64,000 nucleotides of DNA from Candidatus Lumbricidiphila eiseniae (lineage in GTDB: Bacteria > Actinomycetota > Actinomycetes > Actinomycetales > Microbacteriaceae), in NCBI GenBank assembly GCA_002529645.1, contig NAEP01000056.1, positions 49,834-113,833 of the forward strand. The letters run 5' to 3'. Positions 8,552-17,373 of the stretch are shown piece after piece (within the stretch, counting starts at the first letter, position 1; each line of letters opens with the position of its first letter). Under the pieces are notes generated by a model. The model made no database searches and was not told the origin of the DNA. It saw nothing but the letters and a program-made list of their open reading frames with translations. The position numbers and the translations under genes are program-made.

Positions 8552-8637
8552 CAATAAGTCCAATAAATGGATAAAACACAGCATCCGATCACGGACTCCT
8601 CGTCCGTCCAACACCATCCAACATCAAGGAGGATGTT

Positions 8638-9909
8638 TTGACATCACGCCGCCGCATAATGACCGCCACGGTCCTTGCCCTCACCACCGCACTTGGCCTC
8701 TCTGCCTGTTCACAGGGTGGCGGAGGCTCGCTCACCTTCATGGTCTTCGAGACTCCCGCACTAGACGCCAAATTTTGGGATACCTCCATCGCCACCGCCG
8801 CAAAAGAGGCACCCAGCACCACCATCAAAAAGATTGTGTCTACCGACGCCGATCGCACCAAGTATGCGAAACAACTGCAGGCCAGCGGCCAGTTCCCTGA
8901 CATTCTGGCCTCCATCAGTCCGAAAGACTTCACCGGTGCGAAGCTGCTAAAGCCGTTCGATCAGAAGTGGCTCGATGACAACTTCCTCCAGCCCACGGCC
9001 AATGCGATCGAGGGCGAAACATACATTCCGCCAACCAACTCGCAGATCATCCCGCTTGTCTTCTACAACAAAAAAATCTTCGCGGACAACGGCATCAGCG
9101 TTCCCACCACCTGGGCGGACTTTACGGCAGCGATCACCAAACTTCGCGCCGCGGGTATCACCCCACTGGAACTTGCGGGGTCGGAAGCGTGGGCAGCGAG
9201 CATGCCACTGGTCGGCCTGGCAAGTGCCGACGTACTCGGCAAAGACCCCACCTGGATCCAAAAGCTCTACAAGGGTGGCGCAAAACTCTCGGATCCACTC
9301 TTCGCCAACGCGATGCAGAAGGCGGTGAACCTCGTCAAGATGGGTGCCTACAACCCGGCCGCGCTGAGCGTTGACTTCAAGACCGCAAACAGCAATTTTC
9401 TCGCTGGCAAGAGCGCGATGTATCCGATGGGAAGCTGGTTCACCGGATCAAGCTATATCACCGCCGCGCAAGCAGACAACATCGGAGTCTTCCCCTGGCC
9501 GACGGACGACGGCTCGGTCGTCATTCCGTTCAACGTGGGTGGCACCACCTCGGTCAGCGCGACCTCCAAGAACGTGGACGCAGCGCAGAAATTTGCCCAG
9601 GCATGGTCACTCGCACCCGCCAATCTCAAGGTGCTCATTGAGACCGACGGAGCCTTCCCGATGATGAAAAAACTCAGCATCAAAGACTTCGGCGCCACGG
9701 TAAGCAGCCTGTACAACAGCTCGTACTCCTACGTGACCAACAGCAATACCAAGGTGTCCTCCTTCGGGTGGGTCAACAACGACGACGCACTCGCACCGGG
9801 GATCAACGACTCCTTCTACGCGCTGGCACAGTCGGTGTTCTCTGACTCCGACGTCAAAACACAGCTGACGAAACTGGACGCGGACTGGGCAGCTGCGACA
9901 AAGAAATAA
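8638..9909 (+). CDS. Sugar ABC transporter solute-binding lipoprotein
   Basis: This is the extracytoplasmic substrate-binding subunit of a CUT1 carbohydrate importer. The 423-residue protein has a signal peptide ending in the lipobox LSAC near residues 21-24, then a Gly-rich linker. The SBP family 1 fold follows, with FYNKKIFADNGISVPTTWADF near residue 142 and the GKSAMYPMGSWF segment. The TTG start at 8638 is chosen because AAGGAGG lies five bases before it. The next genes encode two permeases and a glycoside hydrolase, so the substrate is probably an oligosaccharide cut inside the cell. No ATPase gene is nearby, so a shared MsiK-type ATPase elsewhere is likely. Confidence 0.92.
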   Translation: MTSRRRIMTATVLALTTALGLSACSQGGGGSLTFMVFETPALDAKFWDTSIATAAKEAPSTTIKKIVSTDADRTKYAKQLQASGQFPDILASISPKDFTGAKLLKPFDQKWLDDNFLQPTANAIEGETYIPPTNSQIIPLVFYNKKIFADNGISVPTTWADFTAAITKLRAAGITPLELAGSEAWAASMPLVGLASADVLGKDPTWIQKLYKGGAKLSDPLFANAMQKAVNLVKMGAYNPAALSVDFKTANSNFLAGKSAMYPMGSWFTGSSYITAAQADNIGVFPWPTDDGSVVIPFNVGGTTSVSATSKNVDAAQKFAQAWSLAPANLKVLIETDGAFPMMKKLSIKDFGATVSSLYNSSYSYVTNSNTKVSSFGWVNNDDALAPGINDSFYALAQSVFSDSDVKTQLTKLDADWAAATKK

Positions 9910-9923
9910 CCACGCAGCGCACC

Positions 9924-9963
9924 GTGAGGGTGCGGGGAATCAGCTGATTCCCCGCACCCTCAC
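9924..9963. terminator. Perfect 40-nt palindrome between binding-protein and permease genes
   Basis: The left arm at 9924-9943 (gtgagggtgcggggaatcag) is exactly complementary to the right arm at 9944-9963, with no loop bases. It lies 14 bp after the binding-protein stop and 39 bp before the permease start. Hairpins here commonly stabilise the upstream message or cause partial termination, giving more binding protein than permease. No long T-run follows, so stabilisation is at least as likely as termination. Confidence 0.75.
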
Positions 9964-10002
9964 GCAGTTACTTGTAAAATCGCGGAAGGGACCACGACAG
10001 AA

Positions 10003-10896
10003 GTGTCTACTCACACTCAACCTCACGCCCGACACAGAATCGGGCTCGCACCACTTGCGGTGCTTGCACTCCTGCTGTACGCCGCATTCCTGATCTACCC
10101 GCTCGTGCAGAGCTTCATCACCAGCCTCACCAATCGCAACGTGCTCAACGCCACGAACGCATTTATTGGTTTCGCGAACTTCGCCGAGTTGGTGCACGAC
10201 GAACGTTTCCTGCGCAGCCTGGGCTTCACACTCGTCGTGGTCCTGTTTGTCACGGTGGTCTCAAACGTATTCGGTCTCCTGTTCGCAATGTTGCTCAACG
10301 GCCCGGCCCGGCACTACAAGATCATGCGAACACTCGTCTTCATTCCACAGGTTCTTTCGGGCGTCATCGTCGCGTTCATGTGGCGGAGCATCCTCACTGA
10401 GAATGGGCTGCTGAACTCAGTGCTGCAGGGCACCGGGTTGACGCAGCAGCCGATCTCATGGCTGGGCACACCGGAACTGGCGACACTCTCAATCTGCGTC
10501 GTCGTGAGCTGGATGACAATCGCCTTCACGACGGTCGTGTACACGGCGGCCCTGCAGTCGGTGCCAGCCGAGTTGCACGAAGCCGCTCGAATGGATGGCG
10601 CGGGGCCACTCAACCGCTTCCGCAATGTCACCCTGCCAATGATCGCCCCGGGCACCACCATTAGCGTCACCCTCACCCTCATCACAACCCTCAAACTGTT
10701 CGACGTCATCGCTGTTCTCACCGGCGGTGGCCCCGCCAACAGCACAAAATCGGTCGCGTTTTACCTCATTGACGTGGCCTTCACCAGTAACCGATTTGGA
10801 TACGCTTCCGCAATCGCGATGGTGTTACTCGCCCTCACAGCCGTCGTGGCCTACGGGGTTACCTATCTTCTTCGTCGGCGGGAGGCCCACCTGTGA
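10003..10896 (+). CDS. Sugar ABC transporter permease (MalF/UgpA type)
   Basis: A 297-residue inner-membrane permease with about six transmembrane helices. The EAA loop that contacts the ATPase is clear: ELHEAARMDGAGPLNRFRNV followed by TLPMIAP near residues 187-213. The GTG start at 10003 sits 12 bases after GGAAGGG, a weak arrangement. The gene follows the large palindrome after the binding-protein gene and overlaps the next permease gene by four bases. It belongs to the CUT1 subfamily by sequence pattern. Confidence 0.92.
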   Translation: MSTHTQPHARHRIGLAPLAVLALLLYAAFLIYPLVQSFITSLTNRNVLNATNAFIGFANFAELVHDERFLRSLGFTLVVVLFVTVVSNVFGLLFAMLLNGPARHYKIMRTLVFIPQVLSGVIVAFMWRSILTENGLLNSVLQGTGLTQQPISWLGTPELATLSICVVVSWMTIAFTTVVYTAALQSVPAELHEAARMDGAGPLNRFRNVTLPMIAPGTTISVTLTLITTLKLFDVIAVLTGGGPANSTKSVAFYLIDVAFTSNRFGYASAIAMVLLALTAVVAYGVTYLLRRREAHL

Positions 10897-11735
10897 GCGC
10901 GCTTCTATTGAACCGGACTACACGTGGGCGAGCACTCGCCGCGTGGTTGGTCACGGTTGCGTTTATCGTTCCCATCTACATTGCGCTGGTCAGCGCGTTT
11001 AAGAGTCAATCGCAAATTCTCTCCAACCCCCTCGGGCCACCCGTGCCGTTCACCTGGGAGAACATCGGCAATGCCCTGTCCCGACCCGACGCCCTCGTTC
11101 AGACGGGACTTCTTAACTCGATCGTCGTGACGGTAGCGACCCTCCTTGTTCTTATCCCCCTCGCCGCCGCCGCAAGCTTCTGGATCTCAGAACGCACCGG
11201 CTGGGTGAAATCTGGGTTGATTGCGCTCTTTGCACTCGGCCTCATGATTCCGCCACAGGTTGTGCTACAACCAATCGTGTCACTGCTGCAGAGCGTCGGT
11301 CTCGCAAACAGTTACCCGGGGCTGATCCTCTCCAATATCGGTGGCGGGTACATGTCTTTCGCGGTGTTTGTGTATGTCGGGTTCCTCCGAACCGTGCCAC
11401 GGGATGTCATTGAGGCGGCTCGAGTGGACGGTGCCAGTGAGCTGCGGGTGTGGTGGACGATCGTCATGCCGCTGCTACGCCCCGCAACAGCGACCGTGGG
11501 GATTTTCCTGGGACTCTGGGTGTGGAATGACTTCCTCAACCCGCTCTTTATCCTCGGCCCACTGCAAGGGCAGACCATCACCACCGGTATCTACCAGTCC
11601 CTGGGGCAGTACTCAACCGATTACGGACAGCTCTTCGGAATCATGTTCCTCGCTGCCCTTATCCCGGTCGTGGGCTATCTGGTCACACAGCGAGAATTCA
11701 TTCACGGTCTCATGTCAGGAGCATCAAAAGGATGA
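10893..11735 (+). CDS. Sugar ABC transporter permease (MalG/UgpE type)
   Basis: The second permease subunit, 280 residues, starts with GTG overlapping the previous stop (GTGA). It has six predicted membrane spans. The EAA motif reads DVIEAARVDGASELRVWWTI, followed by VMPLLRPA, near residues 171-199. The MalG-type end YLVTQREFIHGLMSGASKG is conserved. It forms a heterodimeric pore with the product of 10003-10896. The next gene, a glycoside hydrolase, overlaps its stop (ATGA), so all three are co-translated. Confidence 0.92.
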   Translation: MSALLLNRTTRGRALAAWLVTVAFIVPIYIALVSAFKSQSQILSNPLGPPVPFTWENIGNALSRPDALVQTGLLNSIVVTVATLLVLIPLAAAASFWISERTGWVKSGLIALFALGLMIPPQVVLQPIVSLLQSVGLANSYPGLILSNIGGGYMSFAVFVYVGFLRTVPRDVIEAARVDGASELRVWWTIVMPLLRPATATVGIFLGLWVWNDFLNPLFILGPLQGQTITTGIYQSLGQYSTDYGQLFGIMFLAALIPVVGYLVTQREFIHGLMSGASKG

Positions 11736-14431
11736 GTGTGTCACTCGAGGCCCCTGCTCTTGACAGCGACGTTCCGGTGCCCGACGGTGCTATTCCGGTG
11801 CCCGACGGTGCCATTCTCCCGCTTGACAGCCTGGCCGGTGAGTGGATGTCCCGCGAGGACATCGTGCATCTGCCGTCACTGCGCAATCAGTGGGGTCAGG
11901 CCCATGTCAACGCCGATCTGAGTTCACTGTCCTGGCTCGCGATGCCGCCGTTCAGCGGCGGATACCACACCGGCTCACTCAGGGTTAATGGGGTGCCGCT
12001 CGCGGCAACCGCGTTCCGTTGGTCTGCGTGGGGTGTGCAGCGCAAACACGATACACCCGACCTGAGCGTAGAGACAGAAGTGCGGTTCGGTTTCCGCGAG
12101 CGGAACGTGAACTGGCGAATTCGGGTGCAAAATAACTCCGCACAACCACAATCAGTGGTGCTCGAACAAGAACTACTCGCGATGATGGCACAGTCCACCG
12201 TTGACTGGGGGTGGACATACGGCACTCCGTGGAATCACGGACATCACCACGATTTTTACACCACCGAACGCATCCGTGCGGCGGTCACCGCAGAACACCC
12301 GACCCAGGTCAATGTTGTGGCAGAAGATGCCCGATGGATCCGTCTGGGCAGTCCGCGACTGCCCGGTATCCAGCGCGACGAAGACGACGAACCGATGCTG
12401 CTTGAGACCGAGTTACCCGATCACTCCACGAGTGACTCCGGACGCGTGCGCGCACCCGGAGTCACCGCCCTTGTTCGGAACATCATTGCCCGATCGGGGG
12501 TGGGGGAGACGATCTACCTCTCCCCCACCCCCGATGAGATACCCGTCACCCGCGATACCGATCTGCGGCTACGCCGCGTGCAGCTCGGAGAGGGGGGCAT
12601 CCTGAGCCTTGCTGTATGCCTGAGCAACCCGGGCCAAACCGGTGTCATTGTCACCCACGGTAACCACCCCGACTCCCTCCAAATCAGCGTCGAGAACGGT
12701 CGGCTTGTGCTCAGCGCGGGTGGCGAGCGCGTTGCTTCTTCGGTCACTCCGGCGGCCGGTACGTGGCTGCAGTTGGAGGCGCGGGTGTCTGCAGCAGGAG
12801 CGTCACTGCGGTTGGGCGGCGAAGAGATTGCCCGCACCGAACCGTGGTGGAATGGCCAACGCTGGCAGGCTGCGCGCCTCGCTGGCGTGGTGACAATCAC
12901 CGATAAGCACAGTGAATGTGCCTCGGTCTTCGCCTTCCCGACCGAACCCGATGCAATCGTGGTGGCCGGATCTTGCGGGAGGGCGACGTGGACACGAGAA
13001 CTTGCCGCGGGCCAGAGCACGGAGGTGGAGTTTGTGCTCGCCTTTGACACCTCGGTGGATATAGCGTGCCGTACCGCGGTACACGCCGCGCGCAGTTTCG
13101 CTGCGCGGTGGGATGCCACGGCCGACGCCTGGCGCACACTGTGGCGGAGCGCCTTTACCCCCGGAAATACAGAGTTTTCGGGTTACCTACCGACTCTGAG
13201 CACCGAAGATTCGGATGTCGCGCGCACGTACTACCTCGGCGCCTTGCTCGCGCTCTACATGCGGAACACCGGGGTGAGCAAACTTGGTCCGGTGTTCCTT
13301 ACCGGCGGGCCACGACTGGGGGCAACGACCACGTATTTTTGGGAGCAAGCAGAGGTTGCCCGAATCGCATCGCTGTTGGAGCCCGTCGCGACGCGTGCGT
13401 GGATTGTCGCGGCATTCGCGCAACCATACACCGAGTGCCACTCGTTCGACACCTACGCAATGCTCCCGGTGGGCAACAACTACGCCGCAAATGCGACGTC
13501 GCTGTTCCACGTGGTCTCGGTATACCTCGGTGTCACCGGTGACACCTCCGTACTGACCGAAACCGCGGGCGACCGGTCGGTGCTCGACCACCTCCGCGGG
13601 CTGGCGGCACGCGCCCGGACGGGACGTGCGAACTTTGGCGATCACACCCTCATCGACTTTGGCAATGATGCGTGGGAGCTGCTCGAGTGTGTTCCGAACT
13701 ATCGTCACGCCGTGGTGTCGTTCAATGCGGCCTTCGTGGGACTGCTGCAGCAGTTTTCGGTGTTGTGCACCCAGTTGGGACATCCTGAGGAAGCGGCAGC
13801 GGCGGCGGATGACTCTGAAAAGCTTGCGTCTGCGGTGCTGTCCCGGTATGTGCCCGGAGGCCGGTGGTCAATCATGACTCCGGCGGGTGGCACAACCATC
13901 GGGCACTGTCTTGATTTCTTTCACGTCGCGGACCACCTGACCGCTCGACTGGGGCCCTCACAGCGCCAGGAAATGGTGGCGTTCGTGGCGGAGCATTTGC
14001 TAGAGGGCGACTGGATGCGTGCGCTTGACCCCGAGGATCCCATTGCACCCCAGTCGGACCGACCCGACCATGGGGCGGCCGGTGCTTTCTGCGGATGGCC
14101 CGGAAACACCGCGAGAGGGCTCGCCCGCCTCGGGCGCCGTGACCTGGCTGTTACGATCCTGCAGCGGGCACATCGCGCGACATCCGGGGCACTGTGGGGG
14201 CAGGCTATGGAAGCCGTGGGCAAAGGACACTACCGGGTCGCTGAACGCGGCGTGTCCAACCGGGACTCCCTCGGCGCTGTCGCGGTGACGGACGCGGTTC
14301 TCACAGCACTGTTCGGGCTGGAACTCACCCTCGATCGGGTGGGTACCGGGCAACTTGAGTCAGAACTCGGCACCCTCCGGAACGTCCGCGCTGCGGGATT
14401 CGATCTACCGACCGCCAATAGGGCTTTGTGA
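11732..14431 (+). CDS. Large cytoplasmic glycoside hydrolase with (alpha/alpha)6-barrel and LamG-like insert
   Basis: An 899-residue protein with no signal peptide. Residues about 40-280 and 410-440 look like a beta-sandwich supersandwich. Residues about 285-405 (LSVAVCLSNPG-like start, then VENGRLVLSAGGERV and AGTWLQLEARVSA) resemble a concanavalin A/LamG fold inserted into it. Residues about 450-890 have the helical repeats of an MGH1-like six-hairpin barrel, with TTYFWEQAEVARIASLLEP and YRHAVVSFNAAFVGLLQ. I cannot name the GH family or the catalytic acids. The N-terminus contains PVPDGAI twice from a 21-bp tandem repeat (11771-11812). ATG 11732 overlaps the upstream permease. The context implies that it cuts sugars imported by the adjacent ABC system. 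Confidence 0.8.
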   Translation: MSVSLEAPALDSDVPVPDGAIPVPDGAILPLDSLAGEWMSREDIVHLPSLRNQWGQAHVNADLSSLSWLAMPPFSGGYHTGSLRVNGVPLAATAFRWSAWGVQRKHDTPDLSVETEVRFGFRERNVNWRIRVQNNSAQPQSVVLEQELLAMMAQSTVDWGWTYGTPWNHGHHHDFYTTERIRAAVTAEHPTQVNVVAEDARWIRLGSPRLPGIQRDEDDEPMLLETELPDHSTSDSGRVRAPGVTALVRNIIARSGVGETIYLSPTPDEIPVTRDTDLRLRRVQLGEGGILSLAVCLSNPGQTGVIVTHGNHPDSLQISVENGRLVLSAGGERVASSVTPAAGTWLQLEARVSAAGASLRLGGEEIARTEPWWNGQRWQAARLAGVVTITDKHSECASVFAFPTEPDAIVVAGSCGRATWTRELAAGQSTEVEFVLAFDTSVDIACRTAVHAARSFAARWDATADAWRTLWRSAFTPGNTEFSGYLPTLSTEDSDVARTYYLGALLALYMRNTGVSKLGPVFLTGGPRLGATTTYFWEQAEVARIASLLEPVATRAWIVAAFAQPYTECHSFDTYAMLPVGNNYAANATSLFHVVSVYLGVTGDTSVLTETAGDRSVLDHLRGLAARARTGRANFGDHTLIDFGNDAWELLECVPNYRHAVVSFNAAFVGLLQQFSVLCTQLGHPEEAAAAADDSEKLASAVLSRYVPGGRWSIMTPAGGTTIGHCLDFFHVADHLTARLGPSQRQEMVAFVAEHLLEGDWMRALDPEDPIAPQSDRPDHGAAGAFCGWPGNTARGLARLGRRDLAVTILQRAHRATSGALWGQAMEAVGKGHYRVAERGVSNRDSLGAVAVTDAVLTALFGLELTLDRVGTGQLESELGTLRNVRAAGFDLPTANRAL

Positions 14432-14980
14432 GACGGGTGTTTGTTTCACGATCGGAACGAATCAGACAGGCGTTGAGCTCTTCAGTGGTGAAGGGGTCAC
14501 ACTTGTTCCGGCGAGTTCCTACCGGCCAGGTACTCGTTGCAACCCCGGGCGATCGAGCCGGGTATACCCACAGGGAACCACACTGAGAACCGCGCGTGAG
14601 AGGGCAGGGCGCTGAAGATCGAGTGTTGTGTTGTGATCTGTCACTCGGCGGTCAGGGTGTTTGTTTTCCGGGTGATAATGAACCGGTTTACCGGTTCCAC
14701 CTCGGCATGGATCTCATCACCCACAGTTTTTGCCCCCAGGATGGAGTCTGATTCCCAGTGTCCGAACACGGACCGGTCGTTGATGTGTGCCGGGCGTTCA
14801 TGGATAGACACCCGGAACAAGATACGCTCTGAACGCACCCGCAGGCCCCGAAATTTGCGGCGGTATCGCGTGTGCACGGGGTAGGTGCTGCCATAACTGG
14901 GGGTGGTAGACCCATAGAAGCGCAACCCTTAACTCAGTGAACACGAACATCACCACGTGTTGCGCTTCTACCTTGAACAC
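14432..14980 (-). pseudogene. Decayed IS30-family transposase
   Basis: The open part (14641-14925, minus) encodes RVSIHERPAHINDRSVFGHW followed by ESDSILGAKTVGDEIH, which is the IS30-family catalytic region (usual motif HWEGDSI). A TGA interrupts it after TLTAE. Beyond the stop, the three frames still show IS30-like pieces: SALPSHARFSV, then SIARGCNEYLAGR, then FTTEELNACLIR. Upstream, FVFTELRVAL is in another frame. Frameshifts, a stop and loss of both ends make this a relic. A 12-bp inverted pair (14915-14926 and 14959-14970, tagaagcgcaac) lies within it. Confidence 0.75.
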
Positions 14981-15049
14981 GAGGGTTTACAACGCAGGAC
15001 ACTAGATGTACGATGCGTGAATGGAGGGGTTTCCCTTCATTTGAGGCGG

Positions 15050-15290
15050 CCGGATCGCCTGATCCGCAACATCCATGGAAAGCTAAGGCAGTGAACGCAA
15101 CAGTTCGAGAATGGAAACAGCCGCTTACGCGGAGGCAAGACAGGCAGGCATCGCACCATGCTTGAGTACGGTTCGTAACGCAGATCGAATCTTCTTGATA
15201 CAGGAAGGTCGCGTGGTGTTATCTGGCCGACATGAGGATCTGATGATCCAGGATGAATACCACAAGTTCTTTGAAAGCCAAACTGCATAA
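15050..15290 (+). pseudogene. C-terminal stump of an ABC exporter ATPase (MDR/LanT type)
   Basis: Reading frame by frame, 15162-15290 encodes LSTVRNADRIFLIQEGRVVL followed by SGRHEDLM and ends at TAA. This is the H-loop and C-terminus of a permease-ATPase fusion exporter (usual pattern AHRLSTVRNADRI..EGRVVE.G.HEEL). The H-loop histidine is lost (APCLST in place of AHRLST). Further upstream NATVRE and METAAY may be related sequence in shifted frames. No Walker motifs or membrane domain remain. It lies directly before a small membrane-peptide gene and an ABC pair, so an export-plus-immunity cluster may once have stood here. Confidence 0.6.
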
Positions 15291-15304
15291 GAAAAAGGTA
15301 GGAA

Positions 15305-15484
15305 ATGTTTGCACGCGTGGAAACTCTCATCCTCATTACTGCTGTTCTGATCGGAGTAGGAAACTTCTTCTTGATCGGTGCAGCGCCGGGATACCTCCTC
15401 AGTATCGCGCTCTTGATTGGAGCGGGCTTCTCAGGAATCCAGCGCCGGATTATCCGGCGGCGTGCGGCAAAGAACGAAGCATGA
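15305..15484 (+). CDS. Small 59-residue membrane peptide coupled to the ABC genes
   Basis: ATG 15305, preceded by AAGGTAGGAA, opens a 59-codon frame whose TGA overlaps the ATG of the ABC ATPase (ATGA at 15481-15484). The product has two hydrophobic segments, about residues 7-26 (LILITAVLIGVGNFFLIGAA) and 29-45 (YLLSIALLIGAGFSG). A strongly basic tail (QRRIIRRRAAKNEA) follows. No signal peptidase site is evident. Translational coupling suggests it works with the transporter, for example as an accessory immunity or regulatory subunit. I recognise no family. Confidence 0.65.
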   Translation: MFARVETLILITAVLIGVGNFFLIGAAPGYLLSIALLIGAGFSGIQRRIIRRRAAKNEA

Positions 15485-16446
15485 CTACTACGCGCGTCTC
15501 AGATTCGGCAGTCGTATCTGAGGGAGCGAACTCGCTTCGTGCTGTTCCGATTCTCGTCAATAACCTCTCAAAGACAATAGGTCGATCCGAGATCCTCCAC
15601 GACCTTACCTTTGCGGTCGCTCCGGGTAGAGTGACCGGCTTTCTTGGGCCAAATGGCGCTGGTAAGACGATGACGTTGAGGATTCTGCTCGGTCTTGTAG
15701 CACCCAATTCGGGCACAGCGACATTTGGCCGTCGCTCGTTCAACGAGCTTACAAACCCAGGCAACATGGTGGCATCTTCGCTCGACTCATCTGGTTTCCA
15801 TCCCGGGATGCGAGTTGGAAGTTACCTGCGAATTCAGGCTACAGCGCTTGGAGTTAGCCCGTCCGCGGCACAAGAGGTCATTGACGCGACAGGGGTCGGA
15901 GGTTTTGTGCGTGCCCGTATCGGAAGCTTGTCTCTAGGCATGCGACAACGCCTGAGCCTCACTAGTGCTTTGATCGGATCCCCCTCGGTGCTGGTTCTTG
16001 ACGAGCCGATGAACGGACTTGATCCCCACGGGGTAGCTTGGCTCCGCGACTATCTGAGATACAGGGCAGCGTTGGGTCACACAGTTCTGGTGTCTTCTCA
16101 TGCACTGGCCGAAGCTGAAAACCTGATAGATGATGTTGTCCTGATTGATGGCGGCAGACTTGTTCTTAGCTCCTCGCTGACGTCGTGGCGCTCCGTAGCA
16201 CCAGAGACTCTCGTTATCTCGACAGCGAAGGCCGACGAACTAACAACCCACCTCCGGGACAGAGGAGTGATTGCGGAGAGTGCTTCTGGCATAGTCCGTT
16301 CGCTGGGGGTTTCAGAACAGGCTGTGCGTGATATCGCTACGCAGACGGGCATTGAGCTGGTAGCAGTGGCACCAGCGACGGCCAGTTTGGAGCAGTTGTT
16401 CTTGGATGCCACCAGTCGCAAAGGCATCGAGCAGGAGAGAGGTTGA
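15481..16446 (+). CDS. ABC transporter ATP-binding protein (bacteriocin-immunity/drug-efflux type)
   Basis: A 321-residue ABC ATPase. The Walker A motif is GPNGAGKTM near residues 56-64, the signature is SLGMRQRLSLTSAL (a variant of LSGGQ), Walker B is VLVLDEPMNGLD, and the H-loop histidine is in VLVSSHALAEAE. The pattern matches the CcmA/LanF/BcrA group, which pairs with a separate six-helix permease. ATG 15481 is chosen because it overlaps the small peptide gene. The longer frame from 15253 has no homology there. The permease gene starts three bases after its stop. GC content is visibly lower than in the neighbouring operons. Confidence 0.9.
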   Translation: MTTTRVSDSAVVSEGANSLRAVPILVNNLSKTIGRSEILHDLTFAVAPGRVTGFLGPNGAGKTMTLRILLGLVAPNSGTATFGRRSFNELTNPGNMVASSLDSSGFHPGMRVGSYLRIQATALGVSPSAAQEVIDATGVGGFVRARIGSLSLGMRQRLSLTSALIGSPSVLVLDEPMNGLDPHGVAWLRDYLRYRAALGHTVLVSSHALAEAENLIDDVVLIDGGRLVLSSSLTSWRSVAPETLVISTAKADELTTHLRDRGVIAESASGIVRSLGVSEQAVRDIATQTGIELVAVAPATASLEQLFLDATSRKGIEQERG

Positions 16447-16449
16447 ATC

Positions 16450-17226
16450 ATGCTTGCATTCCGCACTGAACTACAGAAAATCTTCTCTACCCGGCTCTGG
16501 TGGATTCTGCTCTTAGTGGGGGTAGCGATCTCAGGGGGAATGGGAATCCTAATAGCAAGCAATGTTGCGATGTCACCCGGGGCACCATCGTCGGCCTTCA
16601 GCTACTCCTACAGTGTTGCCGGCCGGGTTTCCTATCTAGTGCCGCTGTTACTTGGAACACTAATCATAACGAACGAGTACCGATACCAAACCCTGTCCCG
16701 AACCCTCCTTCTAGGTTTCTCCCGGCGCACCGTAATTCTGTCAAAGATGGCCGTTGTTGCCGTCGTTGCCTTCTGCATAGGAGTCGTATGCACCACAATC
16801 AATGCCACCGTGGTCTTTGCGGTCGTGACGGCTGGAGGCAAGGATTCCATGCTTTCAGCGCCGGAGCAGCTGGGAATTCTGTGGCGTACTCCATTTGCTT
16901 TTGTGCTGTGGGGTTTTGTCGGATTGGGTTTCGGCCTTCTCCTCAGGAATCAGATCGCGTCAATTATTTCAGTCCTAGGGTTCGTCCTCGTTGTTGAACC
17001 AGTGCTTACGACCCTTGCGGGAGAATCGGATGTGTTCGCGACCGTTGGAAAATTTCTTCCTGGTGCCGCGAATTTATCGCTCATTTGGCCCCCCGATTCG
17101 AGCTTCACAGGCTCAGTGGTCCAAAATTTGCCATGGGAACAGGGTGGGGCGGTGATGGCTCTGTATGGCGTACTTTTGATCGGATGTGGGTACGTCTTTG
17201 CGTTCCGCCGTAGGGACATCTTCTAG
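16450..17226 (+). CDS. ABC transporter permease (ABC-2/LanEG-like)
   Basis: A 258-residue integral membrane protein with about six hydrophobic segments. It opens with the typical MLAFRTELQKIFSTRLWWIL and contains NEYRYQTLSRTLLLGFSRR between the early spans, as in ABC-2-type permeases that accompany CcmA-like ATPases. It ends with FAFRRRDIF. With the preceding ATPase it should form an efflux or self-immunity pump for a peptide or drug. No biosynthetic or precursor gene remains nearby, only an exporter stump. Confidence 0.88.
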   Translation: MLAFRTELQKIFSTRLWWILLLVGVAISGGMGILIASNVAMSPGAPSSAFSYSYSVAGRVSYLVPLLLGTLIITNEYRYQTLSRTLLLGFSRRTVILSKMAVVAVVAFCIGVVCTTINATVVFAVVTAGGKDSMLSAPEQLGILWRTPFAFVLWGFVGLGFGLLLRNQIASIISVLGFVLVVEPVLTTLAGESDVFATVGKFLPGAANLSLIWPPDSSFTGSVVQNLPWEQGGAVMALYGVLLIGCGYVFAFRRRDIF

Positions 17227-17373
17227 CGCCCGCAATTGAGGTAGGTATGAAACCGGCAGGCAAAGGCGATAACACCAGACCAATCACAGCCCAAACTTTA
17301 TCCGAAATCACATCACGAGACACTCAGACAACCCACCGAAAAAGACTCAGCAACACACCCTAACAAAGCCCTC

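Noticed and set aside
14915..14970. 12-bp inverted repeat as terminal repeats of an insertion sequence
   Set aside because: The arms are only 32 bp apart and lie within the decayed transposase region, so they cannot bound an element. A small hairpin or chance is likelier.
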